From assembly GCF_900636365.1 (NCBI RefSeq), contig NZ_LR134266.1, positions 1,315,501 to 1,379,500 on the forward strand: a stretch of 64,000 nucleotides of DNA, read 5' to 3'. Positions 8,387 to 18,689 of this stretch are shown here, one piece after another. Numbering within the stretch: position 1 is the first letter of the stretch; each line of letters opens with the position of its first letter. Source of the DNA: Streptococcus viridans (lineage in GTDB: Bacteria > Bacillota > Bacilli > Lactobacillales > Streptococcaceae). Made by a program: the position numbers and the translations under genes. The notes under the pieces were generated by a model. The model was not told the origin of the DNA. It did not search any database and saw only the letters and a list, made by a program, of their open reading frames with translations.

Positions 8387-9600
8387 TGTATAGTTACAAA
8401 ATCGGCATTACTGCCGAAGAACATGATGAATTCGTTAAAACTAGCCCCCAAACCAATTTGCTTCAGAGCTCCGATTGGGCAAAGATCAAAGACAACTGGG
8501 GCAATGAACGCCTTGGCGTTTACCAAGATCACAAACTAGTCGCTGTCGCAAGTATTTTAATCCAACCCCTCCCACTTGGTTTTACCATGCTCTATATCCC
8601 GCGTGGACCTATTATGGATTACCAAAACAGCGAATTAGTAGCCTTTATGCTCCAATCCATCAAAACATATGCTAGAAGCAAGCGTGCTGTCTTTGCCAAA
8701 TTTGATCCTTCTCTTTTCCTGAGAAAAGGATTAATCGGTCAAGAAGTAAAAGATCAAGAGGCTACTTTAGCGATTATCCAATCCTTAAAAGATTGTGGAG
8801 TCGAATGGGTTGGACGAACAGAAGACATGGGAGAAACCATTCAACCACGCTTCCAGGCCAATATCTACAAGGAATACTTCACAGAGGACCAACTGTCCAA
8901 ATCCACCAAGCAAGCCATTCGGACCGCTCGAAATAAAGGAGTTGAAGTCATCTTTGGAGGCACTGAACTCTTAGACGAATTTGCAGCTCTGATGAAAAAG
9001 ACAGAAGCTCGAAAAGGCATCCATCTTCGTGGAAGAGACTATTATGAGAAACTGCTAACAACCTATGCAGGACAATCGTACATCACTCTATCAAGAATCA
9101 ACTTGGCTGAGCGTCTTGCTTCACTCAAAGAACAGCTTAAAAAAAATCAAGCAGAGGCTAGTCGTTTTAACGAAAAAACAAAACCAGGCAAAATCGACAA
9201 CAACCGTCAAGAAAAAGAACGTTTGGAGGAAGAAATCCAATTTCTCAATCAAGAGCTAAAAGCTGGCCAAGAGATTGTTTCTCTTTCTGGAACCTTAACT
9301 CTTGAATTTGGGGGCACTTCAGAGAATGTCTATGCGGGCATGGATGAGAACTTCCGCCGCTATCAACCAGCTATTTTGACTTGGTATGAAACAGCCCAGC
9401 ATGCCTTTGACCGTGGAGCTACTTGGCAAAATATGGGAGGAGTTGAGAACCAGTTAGATGGAGGCCTCTACCACTTCAAGTCAAAATTTAATCCAATGAT
9501 TGAAGAATTTGTTGGCGAATTCAACCTCCCAACTAGCATGCTTTATCCCCTTGTTAACAAGGCCTATCAATTACGAAAAAAACTAAGAAATAAACAGTAA
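8386..9600 (+). CDS. murM: MurM-like lipid II aminoacyltransferase (FemABX)
   Basis: A 404-aa FemABX-family protein. Such enzymes use aminoacyl-tRNA to add the first residue (Ala or Ser in pneumococcus) to the Lys side chain of lipid II, making branched muropeptides. Two GNAT-like halves are interrupted at about 235-305 by a helical coiled-coil arm rich in K/E (LAERLASLKEQL ... RLEEEIQFLNQEL), as expected for Fem proteins that grip tRNA. The C-terminal GGVENQLDGGLYHFKSKFNP block is typical. From memory it matches pneumococcal MurM closely, including the MYxYxIGI start. The start overlaps the preceding stop (TAATG), and murN follows 8 nt later. The amino acid added in this species cannot be read out. 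Confidence 0.92.
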   Translation: MYSYKIGITAEEHDEFVKTSPQTNLLQSSDWAKIKDNWGNERLGVYQDHKLVAVASILIQPLPLGFTMLYIPRGPIMDYQNSELVAFMLQSIKTYARSKRAVFAKFDPSLFLRKGLIGQEVKDQEATLAIIQSLKDCGVEWVGRTEDMGETIQPRFQANIYKEYFTEDQLSKSTKQAIRTARNKGVEVIFGGTELLDEFAALMKKTEARKGIHLRGRDYYEKLLTTYAGQSYITLSRINLAERLASLKEQLKKNQAEASRFNEKTKPGKIDNNRQEKERLEEEIQFLNQELKAGQEIVSLSGTLTLEFGGTSENVYAGMDENFRRYQPAILTWYETAQHAFDRGATWQNMGGVENQLDGGLYHFKSKFNPMIEEFVGEFNLPTSMLYPLVNKAYQLRKKLRNKQ

Positions 9601-9608
9601 GGTGACCT

Positions 9609-10784
9609 ATGACATTCAAGATTATTAGTAGGGAAGATTTTTACCAACACTCTCTTACTACTTCCAACCACTCTTTTTTACAGAGTATTGAAATGGCTGA
9701 TTTGCTTCATAAAAGAGGCGCAACCATTCACTATATTGGATGGGAAGAGCAAGGAACATTAGCTATCTCTGCCATTTTATACAGCCTACCTATGACCGGA
9801 GGCCTACATTACGAAATCAATAGTGGGCCAATCGTTACGGATCCTCGCTACCTACCAGATTTTTACAAAGCATTACAGGCTTATGTTAAAGAAAATGGTG
9901 GTATCGAATTCATTTTAAAACCCTATGACCACTATCAAACTTTCGATAGCAATGGAAATCCAACTGAAGAAGAGCAAAAACAACTTCTCCATCCCCTACT
10001 GGATCTAGGCTATCAATTTGATGGTTTACAAGTGGGCTATCCTGGAGGAGAGCCAGTTTGGCATTATCTGAAGGACCTCACCGATTTTGATGCCAAATCT
10101 CTCCTAAAATCCTTCAACAAGAACTGTAGCCGGAATATTACGACTGCTCTCAACTATGATATTTCCATTCGAAATATTAGGAGAGAGGAAATCCCTCAGT
10201 TTAAACAAATTATTGAGGAAACTGGAAAACGTCAAGGTTTTGAAGATAAGAGTCTAGACTACTACTACGATCTCTATGATACCTTTGGGAAAAATGCAGA
10301 ATTTCTCATTGCTGAAATCAATACAGCTGATGCACTCGCTTACTTAGACCAGAAGATTTCCTTGCTGAATACTTCATCTAAACAATATGAGCAACAGTTG
10401 CAAAAGTTAGAGAAACAAAAGACACTTGTCCGTGAGACCTTGGCTGATGAAACAACTGAAACTGTTCCTTTGGCCTGCGCCCTCATCATCTATAATCCAT
10501 CAGAAGTGACCTATTTATTTGGTGGTTCGTATACCAAATATCAGAAATTTTCTGCTGCCTTCTTGATTCAATACCATGCAATGAAGCGAGCGTTAGAAAA
10601 AGGAATCACCTTATACAATTTCCTAGGCATTCAAGGGATCTTTGACGGATCAGACGGTGTTCTTCGTTTCAAACAGAACTTCAACGGCTATATCGTCCGT
10701 AAGATGGGTACCTTCCGTTATTACCCAAATCCTCTGAAATTTAAGGCCTTGTCCTTGATTAAACGACTCTTAGGACGCTCATAA
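9609..10784 (+). CDS. murN: MurN-like lipid II aminoacyltransferase (FemABX)
   Basis: A 391-aa FemABX protein, paralogous to its upstream neighbour. MurN adds the second residue (Ala in pneumococcus) of the dipeptide cross-bridge on lipid II. It has the same arrangement: an N-terminal GNAT fold (MTGGLHYEINSGPI), a short coiled-coil arm at about 235-290 (AYLDQKISLLNTSSKQYEQQ...), and the C-terminal FLGIQGIFDGSDGVLRFKQNFNGY motif. The ATG follows AAGGTGACC. The gene ends 6-8 bp before a copy of the multi-hairpin intergenic repeat, which may end the transcript. Functional order (MurM then MurN) follows the pneumococcal operon. Confidence 0.92.
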   Translation: MTFKIISREDFYQHSLTTSNHSFLQSIEMADLLHKRGATIHYIGWEEQGTLAISAILYSLPMTGGLHYEINSGPIVTDPRYLPDFYKALQAYVKENGGIEFILKPYDHYQTFDSNGNPTEEEQKQLLHPLLDLGYQFDGLQVGYPGGEPVWHYLKDLTDFDAKSLLKSFNKNCSRNITTALNYDISIRNIRREEIPQFKQIIEETGKRQGFEDKSLDYYYDLYDTFGKNAEFLIAEINTADALAYLDQKISLLNTSSKQYEQQLQKLEKQKTLVRETLADETTETVPLACALIIYNPSEVTYLFGGSYTKYQKFSAAFLIQYHAMKRALEKGITLYNFLGIQGIFDGSDGVLRFKQNFNGYIVRKMGTFRYYPNPLKFKALSLIKRLLGRS

Positions 10785-10790
10785 CAAACA

Positions 10791-10970
10791 AAGAGGCTGG
10801 GACAAAAGTCCTAGCCTCTCAATTGTCTTTGGATTGTCGAGCAAGACGCAGTGGTTGAGTAGGCTATATATGCTGATTTCATCAGCTTTTACAGCCCTAC
10901 TCAACTGTGCGGAGGTGGGACAACGAAATCGAATTCTAACGAATTACCGATTTCTGTCTCACTCTCTTTT
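10791..10970 (+). repeat. Multi-hairpin intergenic repeat, copy A
   Basis: About 180 bp in three parts. A short hairpin GAGGCTGGGAC-aaaa-GTCCTAGCCTC comes first. A long central stem follows, with GTTGAGT... pairing to ...ACTCAAC around an inner CTGATTTCATCAG hairpin. The last hairpin begins with GTGGGAC and ends GTCTCAC (GTCCCAC in other copies). It lies between murN and tpiA and is non-coding. Related copies are at 26694, 27753, 34173, 49041, 53866 and 58744. Confidence 0.92.
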
Positions 10971-10978
10971 AAGACAAT

Positions 10979-11008
10979 AAAAAGACGAGAAGTCTCTCGC
11001 CTTTTTTA
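10979..11008. terminator. tpiA terminator
   Basis: GACGAGA-agtc-TCTCGC with A/T runs on both flanks, directly 3' of the tpiA stop. Usable from both directions. Confidence 0.8.
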
Positions 11009-11015
11009 TTCTGCA

Positions 11016-11774
11016 TTAGTTTACGAAGTTCAACAATGCCAAGAAGCTTTCTGGATCAAGGGATGCACCACCTACAAGAGCTCCATCAACGTCTGGACAA
11101 GCCATGTATTCTGCAACGTTTTCAGGTTTCACTGAACCACCGTATTGAACACGTACTTTGTCAGCAACTTCTTGACCGAAGTCAGCAGCTACAACGTCAC
11201 GAACCACTTTACACATTTTTTGTGCGTCGTCTTGTGAAGCTGATTTACCTGTACCGATAGCCCAAATAGGCTCATAAGCGATAACAGATGCAGCGACTTG
11301 CTCAGCTGTCAAGCCAGCCAAAGCAGCTGATACTTGAGCACCTACGAATTCAGCAGCTTTACCAGCTTCGTAAGTTTCAAGTGACTCACCACAACAGATG
11401 ATTGGAAGCAAACCATTTGCAAAGATTGCTTTTGCTTTTTTGTTGATATCTTCGTCTGTTTCGTGGAAGTAGTCACGACGTTCTGAGTGACCGATGACTA
11501 CGTAGTCTGTACCGATTTCTTTCAAAACTTGTGGGCTAGTTTCACCAGTGAAAGCACCAGCGTTTTCAAAGTAGCAGTTTTGAGCAGCAACTTTAAGGTT
11601 TGAACCTTTCGCTGCAGCAAGAACAGTTGTCAAGTCAAGTGCAGGAGCTGCAATTCCAGCTTCAACAAGATCAGATGAAGGAAGTTTTGATGCTACTGCT
11701 TCAACGAATGCTTTTGCTTCTTCTGGGTTTTTGTTCATTTTCCAGTTACCAGCAATAAATGGTTTACGTGACAT
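11016..11774 (-). CDS. tpiA: Triosephosphate isomerase
   Basis: A 252-aa glycolytic enzyme that interconverts dihydroxyacetone phosphate and glyceraldehyde 3-phosphate. It shows the TIM-barrel catalytic set: N/K in AGNWKMNK near the N-terminus, His in VVIGHSERR, Glu in [11 protein letters not shown], and the phosphate loop [10 protein letters not shown]. Length is normal. The start ATG at 11774 follows GAGGTATG. The gene is monocistronic between terminators. Codon use is visibly biased, as expected for a highly expressed gene. Confidence 0.98.
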   Translation of the reverse strand: MSRKPFIAGNWKMNKNPEEAKAFVEAVASKLPSSDLVEAGIAAPALDLTTVLAAAKGSNLKVAAQNCYFENAGAFTGETSPQVLKEIGTDYVVIGHSERRDYFHETDEDINKKAKAIFANGLLPIICCGESLETYEAGKAAEFVGAQVSAALAGLTAEQVAASVIAYEPIWAIGTGKSASQDDAQKMCKVVRDVVAADFGQEVADKVRVQYGGSVKPENVAEYMACPDVDGALVGGASLDPESFLALLNFVN

Positions 11775-11871
11775 TTCACATACCTCGTTTTTCTAATTTT
11801 ATACTAACTATTTTACCATAATTTTCGTCATAATGAAAGGTTGCACAAGCTCATTTTGCTTTTTAGCATAA

Positions 11872-11897
11872 TAAAAACCCCGTCTTCACGGGGTTTT
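11872..11897 (-). terminator. tuf terminator
   Basis: AAAACCCCGT-ctt-CACGGGGTTTT, a perfect GC-rich stem about 40 bp after the tuf stop. Confidence 0.9.
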
Positions 11898-11938
11898 CTG
11901 TCTGTCTATATAATTGTTAATCTGGGAACTAGATCGAA

Positions 11939-13135
11939 TTAAGCTTCGATTTCAGTAACCATACCTGAACCAACAGTACGTCCACCTTCACGGATTGAGA
12001 ATGTAGTACCTTGTTCTACGGCGATTGGGTGGATCAACTCAACGTCGATAGTCACGTTATCACCAGGCATTACCATTTCAGTTCCTGCTGGAAGTTCGAT
12101 AGATCCAGTTACGTCAGTTGTACGGAAGTAGAACTGTGGACGGTAGTTGTTGAAGAATGGAGTATGACGTCCACCTTCTTCTTTAGAAAGGATGTAAACT
12201 TCACCTTTAAATTTAGTGTGTGGGTTAATTGAACCTGGTTTAGCAATAACTTGTCCACGTTCGATTTCATCACGTTGGATACCACGAAGAAGCACACCAA
12301 CGTTGTCCCCTGCAAGACCTTCGTCAAGTTGTTTACGGAACATTTCAACACCAGTAACAACCGCTTTTTGGATTTCTTCTTTAATACCAACGATTTCGAT
12401 TTCGTCGTTGACTTTAACGATACCACGGTCGATACGTCCTGATGCTACAGTACCACGTCCAGTGATTGAGAATACGTCTTCGACTGGAAGAAGCAATGGT
12501 TTGTCAGTATCGCGTTCTGGTTCTGGGATGTACTCATCAACAGTGTTCATCAAGTCCATGATGATGTCTTCATATTTAGAATCACCTTCAAGAGCTTTAA
12601 GAGCTGAACCTTGGATAACTGGAAGGTCATCACCTGGGAAATCGTATTCTGAAAGAAGGTCACGGATTTCCATTTCAACCAATTCAAGCAATTCTTCATC
12701 GTCAACCAAGTCAACTTTGTTCATGAAGACGATCAAGTGTTTAACACCAACCTGACGTGAAAGAAGGATGTGCTCACGAGTTTGTGGCATTGGTCCATCT
12801 GTAGAAGCTACTACAAGGATAGCTCCGTCCATTTGGGCAGCACCAGTGATCATGTTTTTAACGTAGTCCGCGTGTCCTGGCGCATCGATGTGAGCGTAGT
12901 GACGTTTTTCAGTTTCATACTCAACGTGTGCAGTGTTGATGGTGATACCGCGTTCGCGTTCTTCTGGAGCAGCATCGATAGACGCATAGTCTTTAGGTTG
13001 GTTAACTGATGAAGGCAAGCGACGTGCCAAAACAGTTGTGATAGCTGCAGTTAGGGTAGTTTTACCGTGGTCAACGTGTCCGATAGTACCAATGTTAACG
13101 TGTGGTTTACTACGATCGTATTTTTCTTTTGCCAT
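11939..13135 (-). CDS. tuf: Elongation factor Tu
   Basis: A 398-aa GTPase that delivers aminoacyl-tRNA to the ribosomal A site. The G1 loop GHVDHGKT is at 19-26, followed by the RERGITI switch, [16 protein letters not shown] and the C-terminal beta-barrel domains. The start is the ATG at 13135 ([14 protein letters not shown]). The frame extends six codons further, but GGAGG sits 11 nt upstream of 13135 and the family begins here. It has its own strong promoter and terminator, downstream of ppc. Insert region [18 protein letters not shown] is typical of streptococci. Confidence 0.98.
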   Translation of the reverse strand: MAKEKYDRSKPHVNIGTIGHVDHGKTTLTAAITTVLARRLPSSVNQPKDYASIDAAPEERERGITINTAHVEYETEKRHYAHIDAPGHADYVKNMITGAAQMDGAILVVASTDGPMPQTREHILLSRQVGVKHLIVFMNKVDLVDDEELLELVEMEIRDLLSEYDFPGDDLPVIQGSALKALEGDSKYEDIIMDLMNTVDEYIPEPERDTDKPLLLPVEDVFSITGRGTVASGRIDRGIVKVNDEIEIVGIKEEIQKAVVTGVEMFRKQLDEGLAGDNVGVLLRGIQRDEIERGQVIAKPGSINPHTKFKGEVYILSKEEGGRHTPFFNNYRPQFYFRTTDVTGSIELPAGTEMVMPGDNVTIDVELIHPIAVEQGTTFSIREGGRTVGSGMVTEIEA

Positions 13136-13206
13136 TTGAGTAAAAGCCTCCAATAAAATATATTTTATAGATAGACAGTAGGCAATACAGTCTAACTTTC
13201 CTTACT

Positions 13207-13235
13207 ATTCTATCTAATTTTAGATGAAATTGCAA
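13207..13235 (-). promoter_or_regulatory. tuf promoter
   Basis: -35 TTGCAA (13235-13230) and -10 TAGAAT (13212-13207) with a 17-bp spacer, giving a leader of about 65 nt. Confidence 0.8.
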
Positions 13236-13362
13236 GCCTTTTACCTATATTTTCTTAATTATTCCTTTTCTAATCTTTTATTTTTCCATCTGACAGAAAG
13301 ATCTTAATAAAGCTTTGAAAAATCTCCCATTAAATCCCCTATTTCTTCTGCTTCTAAGTAGA

Positions 13363-13393
13363 AAAAAATCGGAACTCTCGTTCCGATTTTTTA
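13363..13393 (-). terminator. ppc terminator, overlapping the stop codon
   Basis: AAAAAATCGGAAC-tctc-GTTCCGATTTTTT. The left arm contains the ppc stop TAA (13393-13391). Confidence 0.88.
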
Positions 13394-16216
13394 GCCTGAA
13401 TTACGCAATCCTGTCGCGACACCATTGATCGTGATATGAATCAACTTGTCCTGATCTGCAGGCAATTCACCACGTCTTTGGCGTTTAATTAATTCTAATT
13501 GGATATAGTTCAAAACATTAAAGTATGGCATACGATAATCTAAACTATCTTTTAGATAAGGGTTCTCAGCCAAGAGTTCATCATGACCCTCAATTTGTAA
13601 AATAACATCTTTAGTCAATTGCCATTCATCCAGGATAATATTGAAGATGTCACGAACCTCCTCTTCTTCACATAGCTTGGCGTATTCAAAAGCAATGTTC
13701 ATATTGGCTTTTGAGAGCACCATGTCTACGTTTGAAAGAAGAGACTTGAAGAATGGCCATTTTTGGTACATATAACGCAAGGTTTCAATGTTTTCAGGGT
13801 CTGCATCAATAAATTCTTTAAAACTAGAGCCTACACCGTACCAACCAGGGAACATGACCCGGCTCTGTGACCATGAGAAGACCCAAGGAATGGCACGCAA
13901 GCCACCGATTTCTTTGATGGTCTTACGGGCTGCTGGACGGGAACCAATATTGAAACTAGAAATAGCCTTAATCGGACTGGATTCGAAGAAGTAATCATAG
14001 AAATGTTCGTTGCCAAACACCAGTTCACGATAAATATCGTAGCTACGATTGACAATTTGGTCCATTATCTCATTGTACTGATCGGACATGCTCTTTTCAC
14101 TCTTCTGCTTAGCAATCATCCGGTTAATTGTTGCAGAGACCAACATTTCCAAGTTGTAATAAGCTGCATCCTTGTTCCCATATTTGTTGCCAATGACCTC
14201 ACCTTGCTCCGTCAAACGAATGCGGTCATTAATGGATCTCAATGGTTGTGAGGTAATGGCTTCATAGGTTGGACCACCCCCACGACCAACCGTTCCACCA
14301 CGGCCATGGAAGAAGGTGATCTTGACACCGAACTCGTCTCCAATCGCTGTTAATTGTTGCTGGGCCTTATAGAGAGTCCAACAAGAAGATAGATAACCAC
14401 CGTCTTTATTACTATCTGAATAGCCAAGCATAATTTCTTGGTAGTTATTCTTAGAAGCAATCCAGCGTTTGGCAATTGGAAGCGAAAGATATTTTCTCAT
14501 TGTATCTTCAGATTGGTCCAAGTCTTCAATCGTCTCAAAGAGGGGAACAATTTGCACTCGTGCACCATCTTTATCGATCAGTCCTACTTCTTTCAACATG
14601 ATGGCCAACTCAAGCATATCAGATACACTGGTTGCATGAGAAATAATGGTTTGACGAATAACGTCTTCACCAAGTCGATCCTTTAATTCACGCGCTGTTT
14701 GGAAAATAGCTAATTCTTTTTCAAGCAATTCTGATTTTTCTGCATGGGTAGCAGATAAAATCCGAGGATCTTCTAACAACTCTTGTAAAAGCAAGTCACA
14801 CTTTTCGTCTTCTGACAAATCACTGTAATGGTCATTGATTCCAGCTTCTTTGAGAAGTTCTGCAACACAGGCTTCATGGACACTCGAATCTTGACGCATG
14901 TCAATCGAAGCCAAGAAGAATCCAAAGACTTCTACTGCTTCTAATAACTCAGCAAACTCTCCTGAGATTAAAGCCTCTGCCTTATTTTCAATCAATGACT
15001 CTTGAATTAGGGTCAAATCCTGTTTAAATTCTTCAATTGTTTCGTAATAAGAAGGACGGTCTTCTGCCAACTCTTGGATAGCTCCACTGATGCGGTTGCC
15101 AATATAATCAGAAATTACCCCTTGTTGATGGGTGTGAGCACCAAGAAGACGCTCAACTGGATGGCGGTCATCTACTGTTGAGCCAACTACAGACCACTCC
15201 TTAATATTCAATAAGGTTTGCACCAATTTGGACTGAATATAATGGAAGGCCCGACGGTAAGGCTCCTTCTCTCTAAAGACAGATGTATCACTGGAACGGG
15301 CTGCCATCTCTTCAACCGCTTGACTAGTTTTTGAAAGATTGGTAGAGAGGGAGAAGTTCCGATAAAGGCTAGATATTTTCTGAATATAATAGTTTAGAAT
15401 GACTTCACTTTGAATGGTTGCTGATCGCTTCAAAGTCTCTGCGGTTACAAAAGGATTCCCATCCCGGTCTCCACCAATCCACATTCCCATCGTAATCGGT
15501 TTAGGTTGTTGTAACTCAATCCCTTGCTCCTTGGCAAGACGTTTGTATTCCAACATTAAGTTAGGAACAGCCTGAAGGAAGGAGCTATTATAGTATTCCA
15601 TAACGTTGGTAATCTCATTGGTTACCTTGAGTTTCTTTTCACGGATCATATCGGTTTGCATCATAATTTCAATATTGCGACGCAAATTATTGTACCATTT
15701 GGTCTCGTTCATCAAGCCAGCTTTTACATCTCGATGTTGACGCAAAAGACTGTGAATGTGAGTGGTTAAGTCCAACATGGTTTTTCGTTGCACTTGGGTC
15801 GGATGAGCGGTTAATACTGGCACAACATTGAGGTGTTCCAAGATTTCCTGAGCATTCTCAGTCTCAGCCACCTGGCGAATGGTGGACGACAGTTTTCCTA
15901 GATAGTCTTGTCCCACATTATTTTGATGATTGATTTCAAAAGCTAAATCGACGTCTTCAGAGATATTAATCAACAAAGGGAGAATGGCAAAGTAGCGAGA
16001 AATCACAATCATCTCTTCATTTGATAACTCTTTAACAATTTGATCTAATTTTAAATAGTCTTTTGAAACTGATAGTTTTTTCAATTCAAGAATCTTATCA
16101 AAGGTTTCTGGACTCACCAAATTTTTAGCAATATCTTCTAAAATAGTGGTTAAAATCTCTGCTTCTTCTTTGATAATTTCTTTGTTGGTATAGCTCTCTA
16201 GTTTTTGTAAAGTCAT
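13391..16216 (-). CDS. ppc: Phosphoenolpyruvate carboxylase
   Basis: A 941-aa cytosolic enzyme that carboxylates PEP to oxaloacetate, the anaplerotic source of aspartate-family amino acids in streptococci lacking a full TCA cycle. Hallmarks are the catalytic His in [12 protein letters not shown], the [14 protein letters not shown] block, the glycine loop [15 protein letters not shown], and the C-terminal NG motif in [13 protein letters not shown]. It starts at ATG 16216 after GAAAGGAG and lies 28 bp downstream of ftsW on the same strand, so the two are probably co-transcribed. This ftsW-ppc order is common in streptococci. Confidence 0.98.
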   Translation of the reverse strand: MTLQKLESYTNKEIIKEEAEILTTILEDIAKNLVSPETFDKILELKKLSVSKDYLKLDQIVKELSNEEMIVISRYFAILPLLINISEDVDLAFEINHQNNVGQDYLGKLSSTIRQVAETENAQEILEHLNVVPVLTAHPTQVQRKTMLDLTTHIHSLLRQHRDVKAGLMNETKWYNNLRRNIEIMMQTDMIREKKLKVTNEITNVMEYYNSSFLQAVPNLMLEYKRLAKEQGIELQQPKPITMGMWIGGDRDGNPFVTAETLKRSATIQSEVILNYYIQKISSLYRNFSLSTNLSKTSQAVEEMAARSSDTSVFREKEPYRRAFHYIQSKLVQTLLNIKEWSVVGSTVDDRHPVERLLGAHTHQQGVISDYIGNRISGAIQELAEDRPSYYETIEEFKQDLTLIQESLIENKAEALISGEFAELLEAVEVFGFFLASIDMRQDSSVHEACVAELLKEAGINDHYSDLSEDEKCDLLLQELLEDPRILSATHAEKSELLEKELAIFQTARELKDRLGEDVIRQTIISHATSVSDMLELAIMLKEVGLIDKDGARVQIVPLFETIEDLDQSEDTMRKYLSLPIAKRWIASKNNYQEIMLGYSDSNKDGGYLSSCWTLYKAQQQLTAIGDEFGVKITFFHGRGGTVGRGGGPTYEAITSQPLRSINDRIRLTEQGEVIGNKYGNKDAAYYNLEMLVSATINRMIAKQKSEKSMSDQYNEIMDQIVNRSYDIYRELVFGNEHFYDYFFESSPIKAISSFNIGSRPAARKTIKEIGGLRAIPWVFSWSQSRVMFPGWYGVGSSFKEFIDADPENIETLRYMYQKWPFFKSLLSNVDMVLSKANMNIAFEYAKLCEEEEVRDIFNIILDEWQLTKDVILQIEGHDELLAENPYLKDSLDYRMPYFNVLNYIQLELIKRQRRGELPADQDKLIHITINGVATGLRNSG

Positions 16217-16244
16217 GATAACTCCTTTCTTTACTCACTCCGGT

Positions 16245-17483
16245 TTAGTAATAGCTCTGAATTTTCTGAGGCTTCTCGTAAGAAGGATCCTCTTGGGTAG
16301 CTAGGGCGCGCTTTTCACTCGCATCAATATTTAAAACAAGGGCAATCGCAATGGATAAGACCCACAAACTATTTCCTCCTTGTGAAAGGAAGGGAAAGGT
16401 CACCCCGGTCGAAGGAATCAGCCCAGAAATCCCACCAATATTGATAAAGGTTTGAGTCAAGAGCATCCCTCCTATACCGATGGCCATCATTGAATTAAAT
16501 GGATCTCTTGCCCGAATCCCGACAAGAATAATGCGCAAAATTAGGAAGAACAACAAGGCTAAGATGAGACTAGCTCCCACAAAACCAAGTTCTTCAATGA
16601 CGATCGAAAAGACAAAGTCTGTATGTGCTTCTGGCAAATACCCTTGCTTTTCAATCGAATTTCCAAGTCCCAAGCCAAACCATCCCCCATTACTCATGGC
16701 GTAATAGGAATTGGCTAGTTGGTGTCCCGAATCTGATAAATCATTGAAGGGGTTGTAAAAAGCACTGAATCGTTTTGCTACATATCCAAACACGGGGATT
16801 TTTGAGAAGCGCTCTACACCGATTAGCTGAATAGAATAAAGAAGAACAGTTGAACCTCCTACTAGGATAGCTAATAGGCTTGAGAACCAGCGGTAAGCTA
16901 TCCCACTTGCACTAATCATGATTAAAGTTGTCAGTGCGAGAATGGTCGCATTTCCTAAGTCTGGCATGATGACTACAATAGCAATCAGGAAGAGCACCAT
17001 CCAACGCCAATCCGACAAATCTCGAGGAAGCCATTGATTGTGGGTTAATGCTTGGTAATCATATCGCTGAATTTCTTCTTGCTTTTTAGAGAAGACCAAG
17101 GCCAAGTACCAGACGATGATAATTTTCAAATACTCAGCTGGCTGAATCGAGAAACCTCCAAAACTTAACCATCCATGCGCACCATTGACCGTATCTGTAA
17201 TGAAACGCGATAACAAGAGAAGGATCGTCTCAGCTATAATGAAAATTCCAATAAAGCCCTTTTTCTTTAGGACATTTAATTTCACCTTATAGGTAATCAG
17301 AATAGTGATTAAACTTAGGACAAAAAAGATCCCTTGGCTTCTAATCATCCCGAAAGGACTAAGCCCTTTTTGGATGGCTAAAGCACTCGTTGTCGAGTAG
17401 ACAATAATCAATCCCAATATTGACAAAAGGAGGTAAGGGATCAGGATTGAATAGTTTAAAAAATGACGTTTATCTAATTTCAT
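16245..17483 (-). CDS. ftsW: SEDS peptidoglycan polymerase FtsW
   Basis: A 412-aa polytopic membrane protein with about ten helices. It belongs to the SEDS family, which polymerises septal peptidoglycan from lipid II together with a class B PBP. The conserved stretches are present: GHQLANSYYAMSNGGWFGLGLG, LPEAHTDFVFSIVIEELGF, and the terminal IPSTGVTFPFLSQGGNSL. The gene neighbours ppc rather than a rodA context, which supports FtsW over RodA. The start at ATG 17483 (MKLDKRHFLNYSI) has only a weak ribosome site (GGGTG); a TATAAT about 35 bp upstream gives a plausible promoter. Confidence 0.94.
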   Translation of the reverse strand: MKLDKRHFLNYSILIPYLLLSILGLIIVYSTTSALAIQKGLSPFGMIRSQGIFFVLSLITILITYKVKLNVLKKKGFIGIFIIAETILLLLSRFITDTVNGAHGWLSFGGFSIQPAEYLKIIIVWYLALVFSKKQEEIQRYDYQALTHNQWLPRDLSDWRWMVLFLIAIVVIMPDLGNATILALTTLIMISASGIAYRWFSSLLAILVGGSTVLLYSIQLIGVERFSKIPVFGYVAKRFSAFYNPFNDLSDSGHQLANSYYAMSNGGWFGLGLGNSIEKQGYLPEAHTDFVFSIVIEELGFVGASLILALLFFLILRIILVGIRARDPFNSMMAIGIGGMLLTQTFINIGGISGLIPSTGVTFPFLSQGGNSLWVLSIAIALVLNIDASEKRALATQEDPSYEKPQKIQSYY

Positions 17484-17702
17484 GTAACACCCATACTTCT
17501 AATTTTCAGTTTTCATTATATCACCTTTCAATAGTAAAAAAAAGGAAAGACCAAATAAGATTCGGTTTTCACTTTCAAAAGATGATAAAACAGACCAGTT
17601 CAACTCACTTTTCCACTTCTACTATTGAAAGAAGGTACGAAAACTCGAACCTCCTATTCACTATAATATCATCTTGTTTTTCTTGTTTTCGAACCCTTTG
17701 TT

Positions 17703-17742
17703 TTGCCTTTTTCCATCTTTTACGGTAAAATGATTCTGTATG
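17703..17742 (+). promoter_or_regulatory. Promoter abutting the GH25 start codon (leaderless)
   Basis: -35 TTGCCT (17703-17708), 17-bp spacer, -10 TAAAAT (17726-17731). The ATG starts at 17740, 8 nt after the -10, so little or no 5' leader is possible. No Shine-Dalgarno precedes the ATG. Confidence 0.75.
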
Positions 17743-18603
17743 AGAAAAAGGATTAAACCAATTGTCCTCTTTGTCTTTTTCGCAAGTATCTTTTCCTTTC
17801 TGCTAATTTCTAAAACAGTAGCAGATATTCAAAGGAATCAACTTGCTAGAAACAAGACCCTACAAGAGGCAAAGAAAACCAATCAAACAAAAATCCCGTC
17901 TTCCTCTTCTTCTGACTCAGTTGAAGAATTAGATCAAGAATTTTTGAATCGACCCATTATCGATATCTCTGGTTGGCAATTGCCAAGCGAGATTGATTAT
18001 GATCTCTTAGCACAGAATGTTTCTGGAGTCATTGTTCGAGTTCATAGTGGTGCTCAAGCTAAAAAAGAAAATGCTGCGACTTATTTAAATGGAATAGACA
18101 AATCATACGAAACTCATATTAAAGAGTTTCAAAAACGAGATATTCCAGTTGCGGTATATGCTTACGTAGCTGCCAAGGACAAAAAAGAAATGGAAAAAGA
18201 AGCAGAAGAGTTCTATCAGGCATCCAAAAAATACAAACCAACCTATTATTGGCTGGATGTAGAAGAAAAAACGATGGGTGATATGAACGCTGGAGTGGAG
18301 GCCTTCCGTGCCAAGCTAGAATCATTGGGAGCCAAAAATATCGGAATCTATATCGGGACCTATTTCATGGAAGAACATAGTATCTCCACTGATAAATTTA
18401 CCGCCCTCTGGATTCCAACTTATGGTTATGATGATGGCTACTACAATGCTGCTCCTTCTACTGATGATGAGTATGACCTTCATCAGTACACCTCTCAGGG
18501 ACAATTGAATGGCTTCACCCACTACTTGGACTTGAACCAGATTGCACCCACACAAGATCAAGAAAAAATCTACCGAAAACTATTTACTGTAGAAAAGAAT
18601 TAA
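17740..18603 (+). CDS. Membrane-anchored GH25 muramidase-like protein
   Basis: A 287-aa protein with one N-terminal membrane segment (about 8-29) followed by a Ser-rich linker (54-60) and a GH25 (Cellosyl-type) domain from about 72. The predicted catalytic acids are there: Asp75 in IIDISGWQ, and Asp173/Glu175 in YYWLDVEE. GH25 enzymes cut the MurNAc-GlcNAc bond of peptidoglycan. No choline-binding or LysM repeats are present, so it probably acts while tethered to the membrane. It lies between ftsW (divergent) and ybaK. The start has no ribosome site and sits directly on the promoter. Confidence 0.88.
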   Translation: MRKRIKPIVLFVFFASIFSFLLISKTVADIQRNQLARNKTLQEAKKTNQTKIPSSSSSDSVEELDQEFLNRPIIDISGWQLPSEIDYDLLAQNVSGVIVRVHSGAQAKKENAATYLNGIDKSYETHIKEFQKRDIPVAVYAYVAAKDKKEMEKEAEEFYQASKKYKPTYYWLDVEEKTMGDMNAGVEAFRAKLESLGAKNIGIYIGTYFMEEHSISTDKFTALWIPTYGYDDGYYNAAPSTDDEYDLHQYTSQGQLNGFTHYLDLNQIAPTQDQEKIYRKLFTVEKN

Positions 18604-18625
18604 AAGAGGCGACTGCCTCTTTTTC
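18602..18625 (+). terminator. Terminator after the GH25 gene
   Basis: GAGGC-gact-GCCTC followed by TTTTTCT, immediately after the stop. Confidence 0.8.
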
Positions 18626-18689
18626 TCTTGAACTGAAACTCAAAGAGTATGATATAATGTTAGAAAATTAAGAGAAAGAGAATGATAAG

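Noticed and set aside
10791-10970. Insertion sequence or transposase remnant
   Set aside because: No reading frame with transposase features in any copy. The internal symmetry is hairpins rather than terminal inverted repeats around a gene.
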